64,000 nt of DNA, taken from Leptospiraceae bacterium. GTDB taxonomy: Bacteria; Spirochaetota; Leptospiria; Leptospirales; Leptonemataceae. The stretch covers positions 356,001 to 420,000 of the forward strand of contig JANXCF010000003.1 in the NCBI GenBank assembly GCA_025059995.1, read 5' to 3'. The notes under the pieces were generated by a model that was given only the letters and a program-made list of their open reading frames with translations, made no database searches and was not told the DNA's origin. Positions within the stretch are counted from its first letter, which is position 1, and each line of letters begins with the position of its first letter. The position numbers and the translations under genes were made by a program. Shown piece after piece: positions 55,465-64,000 of this stretch.

Positions 55465-55956
55465 CTAAAACAACTCATACTGAGAATCTTTGATTTTGTA
55501 ATAATGGTTCAAAGCAATGCAATTAAGAATTCTTCCATGAGAAGAAATAAAGTGCCTTGCAATACTCAAGTTGCCACCAACTTTTTTTATGTCAATAAAA
55601 TCCAAGTCTCGGATTTTTCGGATCCGCTCTAAGATAAGGGCTTGAGAAAGTGAAACACCGGGAATTTTTGCCAGCTGCTCCACAGAACTCCTATTAATAT
55701 CAACAGGATAAGAAGAAATCTCTCGAAAAGCCTGTAAAATTTTTGGCTCAAACTTGATCTGTCTTTTTACTTTCTCATAACTAAAAAGAAAGAAACATTC
55801 TAACCACGCAAATTGAGTATGATTTATCAAAAAATTTTTATCAATAGATTTTATAAATTCCATCAAATATTTAATCTCATATGAATTCAAACTTTTTTTA
55901 TTTTCATTTATAAACAGAAATACATTGTTTAAAATTTTTAATTTGTGATTTTTCAT
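55465..55956 (-). CDS. Orphan helix-hairpin-helix protein (C-terminal domain of a COG4277-type radical-SAM protein)
   Basis: A 163-residue protein. Its second half reads YPVDINRSSVEQLAKIPGV...DFIDIKKVGGNLSIARHFISSHGRI, matching the helix-hairpin-helix C-terminus of putative DNA-modification/repair radical-SAM proteins (COG4277, TIGR03916), including the DVNRA-like start and the LxxARxFIxxxG end. The preceding AWLECFFLFSYEKV also fits that family (ADWLLRFYGF region). The ~250-residue radical-SAM part is absent and only 192 AT-rich bases separate it from the divergent next gene. It is either a remnant or a stand-alone domain. Confidence 0.65.
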   Translation of the reverse strand: MKNHKLKILNNVFLFINENKKSLNSYEIKYLMEFIKSIDKNFLINHTQFAWLECFFLFSYEKVKRQIKFEPKILQAFREISSYPVDINRSSVEQLAKIPGVSLSQALILERIRKIRDLDFIDIKKVGGNLSIARHFISSHGRILNCIALNHYYKIKDSQYELF

Positions 55957-56148
55957 AAATATAAAATTACTTTTCCCTAATAATTTGCAATCAAAAAACT
56001 ATATGAATGTTTAGTAAAAAATTTCTTAATGTTTATCAAAAAATACAAATAAAGAGTTCAAATTTGATTGACAAAATTTAAACTTAAAAAATCTTAAATT
56101 ATACCAATACCTACTAAAGGTATTTAAAGTATTCAATGGAGGAAGAGT

Positions 56149-57702
56149 ATGTCGACACAAATCCAAGAACAAGAAAAAAATGAAAAACAAATTTTACAAA
56201 AGTTTGTGGATACATTGGACCACTGGCTTACAGGAGAAGATATAAGCCTTAACATATATGGCTGCGTTGAATGTAACCAATGCGGTGAGGCTTGTGCCTG
56301 GTATTTGGAGACTGGGGAAATGGACATGCATCCTAAGGTTCGCGCAGACTTCATTAGAAAAGTCTGGAAGCGATACAAAACTCCAATGGGTAAATTCTTG
56401 GGTTCCTTGGGTTTGATTGAATCCCCAACCGTTGACGATCTTCGCAAACATATGCATATTTATTGGGAATGCACCGTTTGTGGAAGATGCACATTGGCTT
56501 GTCCAATGAATATTTCAAACCGTGCACTGTATCGAGCAATGAGGGCTGCTTATACTGAGTCGGGATTAGCATTTGAAAACCCAACATTGAAAAGTATCTA
56601 CGAAAATACAATTAAATATAGACACTCTTTTGGACTTACAAGAGAATATGTCTTTGCAAGACCAGGATTATTCTTAGGCTACGAAGGAGTAGAAGTTCCT
56701 GTTGATGTAAAAAATGTTGATTATTTCTTTGTATGCCCATCTGCTGGTAATACTCGTATTCCTGAGTATGGTGTGAAATTGATCAAAATTCTCAATGCCG
56801 CTGGAGTAAGCTACACAGTTTCTTCTAAAGTAGTAGATACAGGAACTGAAATTGATCATATTGTTGTTCATCATGAGCTTTCAAAAACAATGCTTGAGGA
56901 ATGGGAACAAGCAGCTTTAGAAGCGAATGCTAAATATGTAGTAGTTGCAGAATGTGGTTGCGATGTGCGAACCATGTATGTCGAAGCGGAAAAAACCTTA
57001 GGAAGACCTTTTAAATTACCCATCATCTCCATTGATACCATCATTGAACAAGCTATCGATGAAGGAAAATTACCAGTGGAGCAAATCGATGAGTCAGTGA
57101 CTTTCCATGATCCTTGCTATGTGACAAGACTTTCAGGACGTGGCGATGAATACCGAAGATTCTTACCAAAAGTAGTAAAAGACTTCCGAGAAATGACTCC
57201 TAACCGTGAAAACAACTACTGCTGCAATGGTGGTGCTGGTGGAATGAGACTACCTGAGAACACAGAAAAAAGAAGAAAGATTTCTCGCCTAAAGGCAGAA
57301 CAAATCAAAAATACCGGTGCTGACTTAGTAACAACACCTTGTGCTGTCTGCTATTTGAATCTAAAAGATACAACTGAAGTCTACGGATTAGCTACACCAG
57401 AAAACCGAAAAGCAAGGATGCTATTCGAAATCGTCTACGATGCAATGATGAAAGCCCTTAAAAAACGTGGTGAGGAAGACCGAGTTCGCATTCCAGCAGT
57501 ATTTAAAAACATGACACAAGAGGAAAGAATTAAGCATAGTTTGTCAGGAATGATGGAACTATTAATTAGAAGCCCAGAGTTTCCTCAAATGTTAGCAAAG
57601 CTCAAAGAGGATGCGAATGTGAAAAACTATGCAAGAGAGAATCCTGGCTTCTGGAAGTATTTTGAAAAAATCGAAAAAGAAGTTCTTGCATCAAAAAACT
57701 AA
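56149..57702 (+). CDS. HdrD/DsrK-like iron-sulfur oxidoreductase subunit
   Basis: A 517-residue cytoplasmic Fe-S protein. Two ferredoxin-type clusters lie near the N-terminus (CNQCGEACAW, where the pattern departs from the usual motif, and CTVCGRCTLACPM). Two CCG-type domains follow, with VVAECGCDVRT, FHDPCYVTRL, CCNGGAGGMRLPEN and TTPCAVCYLNLKD, as in HdrB/HdrD, DsrK and GlpC-type proteins. It probably passes electrons between a soluble donor and the quinone pool through the next gene's cytochrome. A strong Shine-Dalgarno sequence (GGAGG) and a TTGACA at 56068-56073 lie upstream. Confidence 0.85.
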   Translation: MSTQIQEQEKNEKQILQKFVDTLDHWLTGEDISLNIYGCVECNQCGEACAWYLETGEMDMHPKVRADFIRKVWKRYKTPMGKFLGSLGLIESPTVDDLRKHMHIYWECTVCGRCTLACPMNISNRALYRAMRAAYTESGLAFENPTLKSIYENTIKYRHSFGLTREYVFARPGLFLGYEGVEVPVDVKNVDYFFVCPSAGNTRIPEYGVKLIKILNAAGVSYTVSSKVVDTGTEIDHIVVHHELSKTMLEEWEQAALEANAKYVVVAECGCDVRTMYVEAEKTLGRPFKLPIISIDTIIEQAIDEGKLPVEQIDESVTFHDPCYVTRLSGRGDEYRRFLPKVVKDFREMTPNRENNYCCNGGAGGMRLPENTEKRRKISRLKAEQIKNTGADLVTTPCAVCYLNLKDTTEVYGLATPENRKARMLFEIVYDAMMKALKKRGEEDRVRIPAVFKNMTQEERIKHSLSGMMELLIRSPEFPQMLAKLKEDANVKNYARENPGFWKYFEKIEKEVLASKN

Positions 57703-57720
57703 TTCAATAGGAGGACAAAA

Positions 57721-58548
57721 ATGGAAGGTTTAATAAAATTTTTAGATAGCTACGCATTGATTGCTTTATTAATCAGCGGTATGGGTTTATTATATAAATT
57801 GTATTTACACTTTCATAAGGCATTCACAAATCCCTCTGTGATCAGACCATATCGTAATAACATAGCTGATAAAATTGAACCCCGTGGGATTATAGAATCC
57901 GTGATCTTATTCTTTAAATCTCCAACAACAAGAGCTTCTCGAGGAAATCCCATCTTTGCTATTGGTGCGATATTATACCACATTGGGATTATCACAGTAA
58001 CAACGGGTTATGGAATTTCATTAGTGATACTTCTCTACCACATCTTCAATGGAAACCCAATTCCTGATGTATCTACTCATGCCGCTGAATCCTATAATTA
58101 TTCTTTAAGTAATATCTTTGCCATTATTTTTGGAAATGGAGAATGGCTACAAGCTAAATTCTTATTCGGTCCTTTTGCTGAGTTCTTTGTGTATTTCACA
58201 TGGATCATAGTGATTAGTGCTTTTGTTGGAAATACTCTCCTTATGGTTGTTCATATCTTTGGTTTGAGTGGCGCAATTACGAAAGATATTGATCCTGCAG
58301 CACGTGGAGTTCGTAGAAAAGGTCGATTTAAGTTCTCCCATTTGGCACTAACAGCTTTAGTTTATGCCATCATCTGGACCGAGATATTGGCAAGACTCGA
58401 GATCGTTCATGGTATTGTTTACATTCACTCAATCTTGGGTGCTACTATGATCATGATCTTTCCATATACATACTTATTCCATATGTTTTCTGCACCGATT
58501 GCTGTATTTTACGGTGCAAGGAGATGGAGATACCGCTACCTTGCTTAA
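57721..58548 (+). CDS. Cytochrome b-type membrane subunit (NarI/DsrM/HdrE-like)
   Basis: A 275-residue membrane protein with about six hydrophobic helices and paired histidines suited to b haems (ILYHIGIITVTTGYGIS, MVVHIFGLSGA, KFSHLALTALVYA, YIHSILGATMIM). The general pattern is that of the NarI-like quinone-interacting subunits. Position 18 bp after the HdrD/DsrK-like gene, with its own Shine-Dalgarno AGGAGG, indicates a two-subunit membrane complex. No other dsr or hdr genes are near, so sulfur metabolism is not implied. Confidence 0.8.
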   Translation: MEGLIKFLDSYALIALLISGMGLLYKLYLHFHKAFTNPSVIRPYRNNIADKIEPRGIIESVILFFKSPTTRASRGNPIFAIGAILYHIGIITVTTGYGISLVILLYHIFNGNPIPDVSTHAAESYNYSLSNIFAIIFGNGEWLQAKFLFGPFAEFFVYFTWIIVISAFVGNTLLMVVHIFGLSGAITKDIDPAARGVRRKGRFKFSHLALTALVYAIIWTEILARLEIVHGIVYIHSILGATMIMIFPYTYLFHMFSAPIAVFYGARRWRYRYLA

Positions 58549-58567
58549 TTTTGAACCTCCTCGATTT

Positions 58568-58598
58568 AAAGCTGGGGTTTTAACACCTCAGCTTTTTT
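58568..58598 (+). terminator. Intrinsic terminator after the Hdr-like operon
   Basis: AAAGCTG (58568-58574) pairs with CAGCTTT (58589-58595), extended inside by GGT/ACC across one mismatch, and runs into six T. It ends the two-gene oxidoreductase operon. Confidence 0.8.
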
Positions 58599-58656
58599 AT
58601 TTTAAATTATTCTATAAAGAAGTTTACGTTTATAAGAAATCAAATTTATTATACAC

Positions 58657-59115
58657 GTGGAAGAAAAACCTTCAAAAAGCTCTAATTCAATACTTAATAA
58701 ATACCAAAAAATACTAAATCAAATAAAACAATTAGAAAAAGAAAAGGATCAGCTTTTCCGTGATATAAATGAAAAAAGAAAAACCTTCAAAGAATTGAAA
58801 ATAAAATTAAGTCAAACCCAAAAAAATTATCAAAATAAGATCAAACAGTTAACTAATGAATATCAAGACTTGCAAAATGACATTCATACCATCCAAAAAA
58901 AGATCAATCGCATAAAACAACTTCAAGCAAAACAAGAAACAATACTCAATGAAATATTAGAAAACTTAAACACACAACCCAAGGATCACAAGGATCAATT
59001 GACACAAAAACAAGAAATACAAAATGAATTAAAAAAAGTCTTGGAAGAACTCCAAACCTTAAAGCTGAATAGACAAAAACTAGAAAAATTCATTGATGAA
59101 CTATTGAAGAAATAA
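58657..59115 (+). CDS. Small cytoplasmic coiled-coil protein
   Basis: A 152-residue protein made almost entirely of Lys, Gln, Glu, Leu, Ile and Asn with heptad periodicity from ~residue 12 to the end (LNQIKQLEKEKDQLFRDINEKR and similar), so one long coiled coil. There is no signal peptide or membrane segment. It starts at GTG 58657 without a Shine-Dalgarno sequence. It is followed 29 bp later by rplM, but a link to ribosomes is only positional. Confidence 0.55.
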   Translation: MEEKPSKSSNSILNKYQKILNQIKQLEKEKDQLFRDINEKRKTFKELKIKLSQTQKNYQNKIKQLTNEYQDLQNDIHTIQKKINRIKQLQAKQETILNEILENLNTQPKDHKDQLTQKQEIQNELKKVLEELQTLKLNRQKLEKFIDELLKK

Positions 59116-59144
59116 TTTTTGGTTTCTATCATAAAGGAGTAAAA

Positions 59145-59612
59145 ATGAGTAGTCATCTTTTGCCATCGCAAAAGACTCCCTTTGCGAAAAATCAGGAAAT
59201 TAAGAAAAAGTGGGTTTTGATTGATGCGACAAATCAAACTTTAGGTAGATTAGCTTCATTCATTGTTCATAGACTTCAAGGAAAATACCGAGTTGATTTT
59301 TCTCCCCATCAAGACGTAGGAGATTATGTTGTTGTTATTAATGCTGATAAAGTCAAAGTAACAGGGAAAAAAGAAACGGATAAGATTTACTATCGATATA
59401 GTGGTTATCCAGGTGGTTTGAAAAAAGCTACTTTCCGAGAAAAAATTCAAAAAAACCCAACTGAAGTATTAGAGTTAGCCGTAAAAAGAATGCTTCCCGA
59501 TGGTAGAAGAGGAAGAAAACTCCTCAAACACTTAAAAATTTACTCAGGTCCAAATCATCCACACATAGCTCAAAAACCCGAACTTATCACGATCAATTAC
59601 AAAAAAATGTAG
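59145..59612 (+). CDS. rplM: 50S ribosomal protein L13
   Basis: A 155-residue ribosomal protein with family stretches WVLIDATNQTLGRLAS, DYVVVINADKVKVTGKK, YRYSGYPGGLKKATF and AVKRMLPDGRRGRKLLKHLKIY. A short N-terminal extension of ~20 residues precedes the usual start. A strong Shine-Dalgarno sequence (AAAGGAG) is present. It is followed 9 bp later by rpsI, the standard L13-S9 pair. Confidence 0.97.
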   Translation: MSSHLLPSQKTPFAKNQEIKKKWVLIDATNQTLGRLASFIVHRLQGKYRVDFSPHQDVGDYVVVINADKVKVTGKKETDKIYYRYSGYPGGLKKATFREKIQKNPTEVLELAVKRMLPDGRRGRKLLKHLKIYSGPNHPHIAQKPELITINYKKM

Positions 59613-59621
59613 GATACACTC

Positions 59622-60047
59622 ATGGAAAATCAAACTACAACCCAAACCACAGAAAAAAAGAAGCAAAGAGTGATTTTTGTAGGTAGAAGAAAAACCTCCG
59701 TTGCAAGGGTCCGACTTAAAGAAGGCAATGGAAAAGTCATCGTTAACAAACGAACATTGGAAGAATACCTTCCTATTTTACGTCTGCAGAAACATGCCAT
59801 TGAACCTTTAGAAATCACAAATTTACGAAACCAGTTTGATGTTTATGTGAACGTAAAGGGAGGGGGGATTGACGGACAAGCAGGTGCAATACGACTGGGA
59901 ATTGCTCGTGCTATAGAAGCCAAATATCCTGAGTTGAGAAAAGTTTTGAAACAACACAAAATGCTAACAAGGGATCCACGGATGGTGGAAAGGAAAAAAT
60001 ACGGAAAACACAAAGCTCGAAGAAGCACACAGTTCTCAAAACGCTAA
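59622..60047 (+). CDS. rpsI: 30S ribosomal protein S9
   Basis: A 141-residue ribosomal protein showing FVGRRKTSVARVRLKEGNG, the glycine-rich VNVKGGGIDGQAGAIRLGIARA, LTRDPRMVERKKYGKHKARRSTQFSKR with the typical C-terminal SKR. An ~18-residue Thr/Gln/Lys-rich N-terminal tail is extra compared with the shortest S9 proteins. Second gene of rplM-rpsI. Confidence 0.97.
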   Translation: MENQTTTQTTEKKKQRVIFVGRRKTSVARVRLKEGNGKVIVNKRTLEEYLPILRLQKHAIEPLEITNLRNQFDVYVNVKGGGIDGQAGAIRLGIARAIEAKYPELRKVLKQHKMLTRDPRMVERKKYGKHKARRSTQFSKR

Positions 60048-60139
60048 TCATTTTTTTTCAAAAAAACCAGAACAAAATAATGATTTACACATTGGTGATC
60101 TCTGCTTACTCTGATTGAAAAATTTTTAAGGAGAGAGTT

Positions 60140-60553
60140 ATGAAAATTGTTCCGCAGTTAACCATCATCGCTTCTAATAAACCTGGGGTATTAGCGAATA
60201 TTTGTGGCTCACTATCGGATGAAAACATCAACATCACTGGTATAAGTGTTGTGGATCATATTGAATACGCCATCATCCGTATGGTAGTAAGTGATCCTAA
60301 AAAAGCCATCCATCTTTTGGGGGAAGCAGGTGTTCCTGTATTAGAAAGCGAAGTAATTGAAGTTCCTCTAAAAAAAGGACCTGGTTCTTTGGAGTATGTA
60401 GCTGAAATCTTGGCTAATGAAAATCTCAATATTGAATACGTTTATGCTACGGAGTCTCCTTCGAATGGAGGTGAATCTATTTTATTTCTAAAATCTAACG
60501 ATAACAAAAAAGCTTTCGAAGTATTACAAAAAAAATTAGATAAGTATGAGTAA
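60140..60553 (+). CDS. Tandem ACT-domain protein
   Basis: A 137-residue protein consisting of two ACT domains: first LTIIASNKPGVLANICGSLSDENINITGISV, then LEYVAEILANENLNIEYVYATES. ACT domains bind amino acids and regulate enzymes; stand-alone double-ACT proteins of this type occur in many bacteria with no fixed role. It has a good Shine-Dalgarno sequence (AAGGAG) and is convergent with sucD across a shared terminator. Confidence 0.82.
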   Translation: MKIVPQLTIIASNKPGVLANICGSLSDENINITGISVVDHIEYAIIRMVVSDPKKAIHLLGEAGVPVLESEVIEVPLKKGPGSLEYVAEILANENLNIEYVYATESPSNGGESILFLKSNDNKKAFEVLQKKLDKYE

Positions 60554-60581
60554 AATAGACGGTCTTTGGACCGCCTATTTT
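60552..60581. terminator. Bidirectional terminator between ACT gene and sucD
   Basis: AAAATAG-a-CGGTC (60552-60564) pairs with GACCG-c-CTATTTT (60569-60581) around a TTTG loop, giving a 12-bp stem with one mismatch and A/T tracts on both sides. Confidence 0.85.
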
Positions 60582-61455
60582 ATCTGCCAAGAACTTCTTT
60601 CATGGTTCGTCCAATATAAGCTGGGTTTTCGACTACCACAATACCTGCTTTTCTCATAGCTTCCATCTTGCTTTGAGCTGTTCCTTTCCCTCCGGTGATG
60701 ATGGCACCCGCATGTCCCATTCGTCTTCCCGGAGGAGCTGTTTGACCAGCTATGAATCCAACAACTGGTTTTTTCACATTATCCTTAATCCACTCAGCGG
60801 CATCTTCTTCGTCAGTTCCTCCAATTTCTCCTATGATGATGATGCCTTCGGTTTCGGGGTCCTCGTTCAAAAGCTTGACGGCTTCTTTGTGTTTGGTTCC
60901 AATTACAGGATCTCCGCCGATCCCAATGCATGTGCTTTGTCCTAGACCCAGAGCTGTAAGTTGTGCCACTGTTTCATAAGTCAAGGTTCCTGAGCGAGAA
61001 ACCACCCCGATGGTTCCCTCTTTGTGGATGAAACCGGGCATGATACCTATCTTGGCTTTGCCGGGACTAATAACCCCCGGACAGTTAGGACCAATCAATC
61101 TTGATTTGGAATTTTGAAGAACCGTATATACTCTTGCCATGTCTCGGACTGGAATGCCCTCCGTGATACAAACAATCAATGGGATTTCTGCTCCAATGGC
61201 TTCTAAAATGGCATCAGCAGCAAAAGGTGCGGGAACAAAAATCACTGTGGCATTGACTCCTTCTTTTTCCACGGCTTCACGAACAGTGTTAAAAATTGGA
61301 ACACCATGTTCACTTTTTTGTCCACCCTTCCCAGGAGTTACTCCTGCAACTACGTTTGTTCCATACTCAATCATTTGTTGGGTATGAAAACTTCCTTCTT
61401 TACCAGTGATACCTTGAACAAGTAAACGAGTATTTTTATCAACCAATACTGCCAT
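60580..61455 (-). CDS. sucD: Succinyl-CoA synthetase alpha subunit
   Basis: TCA-cycle enzyme coupling succinyl-CoA cleavage to nucleotide triphosphate formation. The 291-residue subunit has the CoA-binding [62 protein letters not shown] and the active-site histidine in [19 protein letters not shown]. Shine-Dalgarno AAGGAG precedes the ATG. It follows sucC by 12 bp. Confidence 0.97.
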   Translation of the reverse strand: MAVLVDKNTRLLVQGITGKEGSFHTQQMIEYGTNVVAGVTPGKGGQKSEHGVPIFNTVREAVEKEGVNATVIFVPAPFAADAILEAIGAEIPLIVCITEGIPVRDMARVYTVLQNSKSRLIGPNCPGVISPGKAKIGIMPGFIHKEGTIGVVSRSGTLTYETVAQLTALGLGQSTCIGIGGDPVIGTKHKEAVKLLNEDPETEGIIIIGEIGGTDEEDAAEWIKDNVKKPVVGFIAGQTAPPGRRMGHAGAIITGGKGTAQSKMEAMRKAGIVVVENPAYIGRTMKEVLGR

Positions 61456-61467
61456 GGGAAACTCCTT

Positions 61468-62679
61468 TTAGTGTTTTTTTAATACTTCGCGAATTTTTTG
61501 AGCGGCATCTTCCATTTCATCAGCCACAATTATGGGAAGTTGTGATTCTGCTAAAATCTTTGCAGCGAGATCCGCATTGGTTCCCTTCAGACGAACAACA
61601 AGAGGAACTTGGATTTGAACTTCTCTTGCTGCTTGCACAATTCCATTCGCAACCCGATCACACTGAACAATCCCACCAAAGATATTAATAAAAATGGCTT
61701 TTACGTTAGGATCACTCAGGATGATCCGAAAGCCATTTGCCACTGTAGTGGGATTCGCACCTCCACCCACGTCCAAAAAGTTTGCGGGGAAAGAACCAGC
61801 ATGTTTAATCAAATCCATGGTTGCCATTGCCAAACCAGCTCCATTCACCATACATCCAACCTCACCATCTAAGCGAACGTAATTTAAGTTGTATTCGCTT
61901 GCTTTGATTTCCAAAGGGTCTTCTTCGGTTAAGTCTCGAAGTTGTTTGGCTTCCGGATGACGAAACAAGGCATTATCATCATAACTAAATTTACAATCTA
62001 ATGCGACAAGCTCATTTTCTGTGCTCAGAACCAAGGGATTGATTTCCACTAAAGACGCATCTTCTTGGTCATAGACTTTCCACAAGTTGAGCAAAAAAGG
62101 GACACCGGTTTTGATGGTTTCATCAGGCACATTCAATCGATAAAGGATTTCTCTGGCTTGCCATGGCATCATACCAATCGCAGGTTCTATCGGAAGTTTG
62201 ACGATTTTCTCCGGGAATTTCGCTGCTACTTCTTCGATTTCCATTCCTCCTTCTGAGGATGCCATGATGATGGGTTTATTGATGGAGCGATCATGCAAGA
62301 TACTTACGTAAAACTCTCGAGCAATTTGGGTTCCTTTTTCTAAATATATCTTGAGGACCTGTTTCCCTTTGCCACCTGTTTGATGAGTCACCAAGTAGTT
62401 GCCTAAGATTTTTGAACCGTATTCAATGGCTTCTTCCCTTGATTTAGCGATCTTGACACCGCCTTCTAAAACTTTATTGGATGTTTTTGGATCCTCTCCA
62501 TCGTAAACGATTCCTTTTCCTCTCCCTCCTGCATGGATTTGTGCTTTGATGGCTACAACACCACCTAAAGAGTCATAAGCGGAACCTATATCTTCTCTTT
62601 TCTCTACAACCCGACCATCTTGAACCTTCACTCCATACCTTCTTAGGATTTCTTTTGCTTGGTATTCATGGATTTTCAT
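61468..62679 (-). CDS. sucC: Succinyl-CoA synthetase beta subunit
   Basis: A 403-residue ATP-grasp subunit: MKIHEYQAKEILRRYGV at the start, VVAIKAQIHAGGRGKGIV, FYVSILHDR, LVEINPLVL, CKFSYDDNALFRHPE, GCMVNGAGLAMATMDLI, FLDVGGGANPTTV and INIFGGIVQCDRVANGI. First gene of sucC-sucD, with Shine-Dalgarno AGGAGA. Confidence 0.97.
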   Translation of the reverse strand: MKIHEYQAKEILRRYGVKVQDGRVVEKREDIGSAYDSLGGVVAIKAQIHAGGRGKGIVYDGEDPKTSNKVLEGGVKIAKSREEAIEYGSKILGNYLVTHQTGGKGKQVLKIYLEKGTQIAREFYVSILHDRSINKPIIMASSEGGMEIEEVAAKFPEKIVKLPIEPAIGMMPWQAREILYRLNVPDETIKTGVPFLLNLWKVYDQEDASLVEINPLVLSTENELVALDCKFSYDDNALFRHPEAKQLRDLTEEDPLEIKASEYNLNYVRLDGEVGCMVNGAGLAMATMDLIKHAGSFPANFLDVGGGANPTTVANGFRIILSDPNVKAIFINIFGGIVQCDRVANGIVQAAREVQIQVPLVVRLKGTNADLAAKILAESQLPIIVADEMEDAAQKIREVLKKH

Positions 62680-62916
62680 AAAGTCTCCTGTTGGAAAATT
62701 GTGTTAGAATAAAAAGAATTAAAACTCAAAATTTGAGATAAAAACTGAATGTCAAATCACTTTGGAAAGTGCTAAGCAAATAAGTTCATGTTTGGGTATC
62801 CAAATGAAGCTGACTCTCTTTTAGTATGAAAATTTTCTTTTAAAAAAAAGAAAAAATTAAATTCTTTATGTAATTTCGTAATTAAACTTACAAAATTTTT
62901 TTTAGAAATTAATTAA

Positions 62917-63455
62917 AAAAATGATTCAGACAACTTCGACTTTGAGGATTTGATCGAAGATTTGGAATTACTTATTGGAGAGGTATTAGAAAAAACTAAA
63001 AATTATTTGTGTGATAAGAGATATGAGCTAACACTAGATATAATTAAAGCTATTAATTCCACTTTAGAACTCAAAGAAAAGTTGGAAAATTTCAAAGATG
63101 AATGGACTGAGAAATTTCGTCCACAATTAGATGAATCTTTCAAATTGGAAAAAGATTAAAGAAAGGACTTAGAACTCCTGAGGAAAAATTTAAAATTCTT
63201 AGAAAGTTTGATTGAGTTGGGTGGCAGCAGAAAGATAAATGATGTTTTGGAGAAAGTCGAAAAGAAAATGAAATACCTTGAACAATCACGATAAAGAAGA
63301 ACTATCATCACATGAAATTCGTTGGAAAAACCCAGCAAAATGGTGTAGGATTACTTTAAGGATCAAGGGTTATTTATATTATAACGTCACCATGGGGTAT
63401 CTGGAAAATTAATGATGTTGGAAGAGCTTACTATCAAGGATGGTTAAAAGCCTAA
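62917..63455 (+). pseudogene. Decayed Mrr_N-type winged-helix gene
   Basis: Pieces of one protein can be read across three lesions. The upstream part is helical and acidic (NDSDNFDFEDLIEDLELLIGE) and lacks an ATG. It hits an in-frame TAA at 63157, continues in the same frame to FLESLIELGGSRKINDVLEKVEKKMKY, then shifts frame near 63275 into EELSSHEIRWKNPAKWCRITLRIKGYLYY, and shifts again in the GGGG at 63394-63397 into GIWKINDVGRAYYQGWLKA. The order ILxxLxELGGxxxxxEVL / WxNxxxWxxxxLxxxGxL / GxWxIxxxGR is that of the Mrr N-terminal winged helix of restriction-type proteins. Confidence 0.65.
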
Positions 63456-63480
63456 TAACTTAGCATCTTCTCCATAAAAT

Positions 63481-63510
63481 AAAAAACCCCGCACGAAGCG
63501 GGGTTTTTTT
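63481..63510. terminator. Bidirectional intrinsic terminator beside 23S rRNA
   Basis: CCCCGC (63487-63492) pairs with GCGGGG (63498-63503) around ACGAA, with six A before and seven T after, so it works in both directions. On the reverse strand it lies ~30 bases beyond the 23S 3' end. Confidence 0.92.
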
Positions 63511-63540
63511 GACCAAGTTGGGTTTACCAACCTGGGGTAA

Positions 63541-63549
<9 letters not shown>
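63510..63549 (-). other. Stem enclosing the 23S 3' end (processing or end helix)
   Basis: TTGACCA (63510-63516) is complementary to TGGTCAA (63543-63549), and GTTGG (63518-63522) to CCAAC (63528-63532) inside it. The outer arm includes the last bases of the mature 23S sequence, so it may be a processing helix merged with the terminator. Confidence 0.5.

Positions 63550-64000
<451 letters not shown>

Overview
This window reads like chromosome from an AT-rich, diderm, LPS-bearing spirochaete, most probably of the Leptospira/Leptonema/Turneriella group (Leptospirales). The taxonomic evidence is indirect. There is a DUF1574 protein (a family enriched in Leptospira), a full set of LPS genes (kdsA and an lptC-lptA-lptB run), lipoproteins with relaxed lipoboxes, and a 23S rRNA gene that ends in its own terminator with no 5S gene behind it, as expected where rRNA genes are unlinked. 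Coding density is very high, many neighbours overlap by 1-35 bp, and there is no prophage, insertion sequence, CRISPR array or tRNA gene.

Layout. 1-2.5 kb: lipA (cut by the window edge), hisI and divergent aroA. 2.4-8 kb: a FapA-type DUF342 protein, then a reverse-strand surface/membrane group (DUF1232, DUF1574, GT87-like), then queA. 8-14 kb: an unknown protein, the division/wall run murC-ftsQ-ftsA-ftsZ, and an OmpA-like lipoprotein. 14.6-19 kb: aldehyde dehydrogenase, PAS histidine kinase and GGDEF response regulator in one operon. 19-24.7 kb: a DUF4015 protein and a methyl-cycle operon (ArsR-methyltransferase regulator, ahcY, shortened metH). 24.7-31 kb: a UbiD-family decarboxylase, two DUF2147 proteins, an outer-membrane protein, a LolA-like protein and a NAT-domain acetylglutamate synthase candidate. 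31-34.5 kb: ndh-hisB-hisH-hisA. 34.5-49.5 kb: a FIST/GGDEF-EAL pair, an inositol-phosphatase-like enzyme, a TPR protein, an MBL enzyme, an active/inactive M16 peptidase pair, a split DsbD with OsmC, a haem-type GGDEF-EAL sensor and a rhodanese. 49.5-55.4 kb: hisF-hisE-kdsA-lptC-lptA-lptB-rpoN. 55.5-62.7 kb: an orphan helix-hairpin-helix protein, an HdrD/DsrK-like Fe-S protein with its cytochrome b partner, rplM-rpsI, a double ACT protein and sucCD. 62.9-64 kb: a decayed Mrr_N-type gene and the 3' end of 23S rRNA.

How the genes work together. The methyl-cycle operon couples a probable S-adenosylhomocysteine-sensing regulator to AhcY and a homocysteine methyltransferase, behind a clear inverted-repeat operator. 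Three diguanylate-cyclase/phosphodiesterase proteins (one REC-GGDEF, one FIST-linked, one with a c-type haem motif) point to heavy use of c-di-GMP. Histidine genes are spread over three loci, each joined to unrelated genes.

Most notable observations. (1) Two genes, the histidine kinase and metH, are each broken by one missing A in an A-run, and adding one A restores the conserved protein. (2) The metH product stops after a degraded pterin domain and lacks cobalamin domains. (3) Many genes without a Shine-Dalgarno sequence carry a TTGA(C/T) box 34-38 nt before the start codon, which predicts leaderless or near-leaderless transcripts. (4) A degraded-kinase NAT-domain protein is a candidate acetylglutamate synthase. 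(5) A pseudogene with three lesions lies beside the 23S gene.
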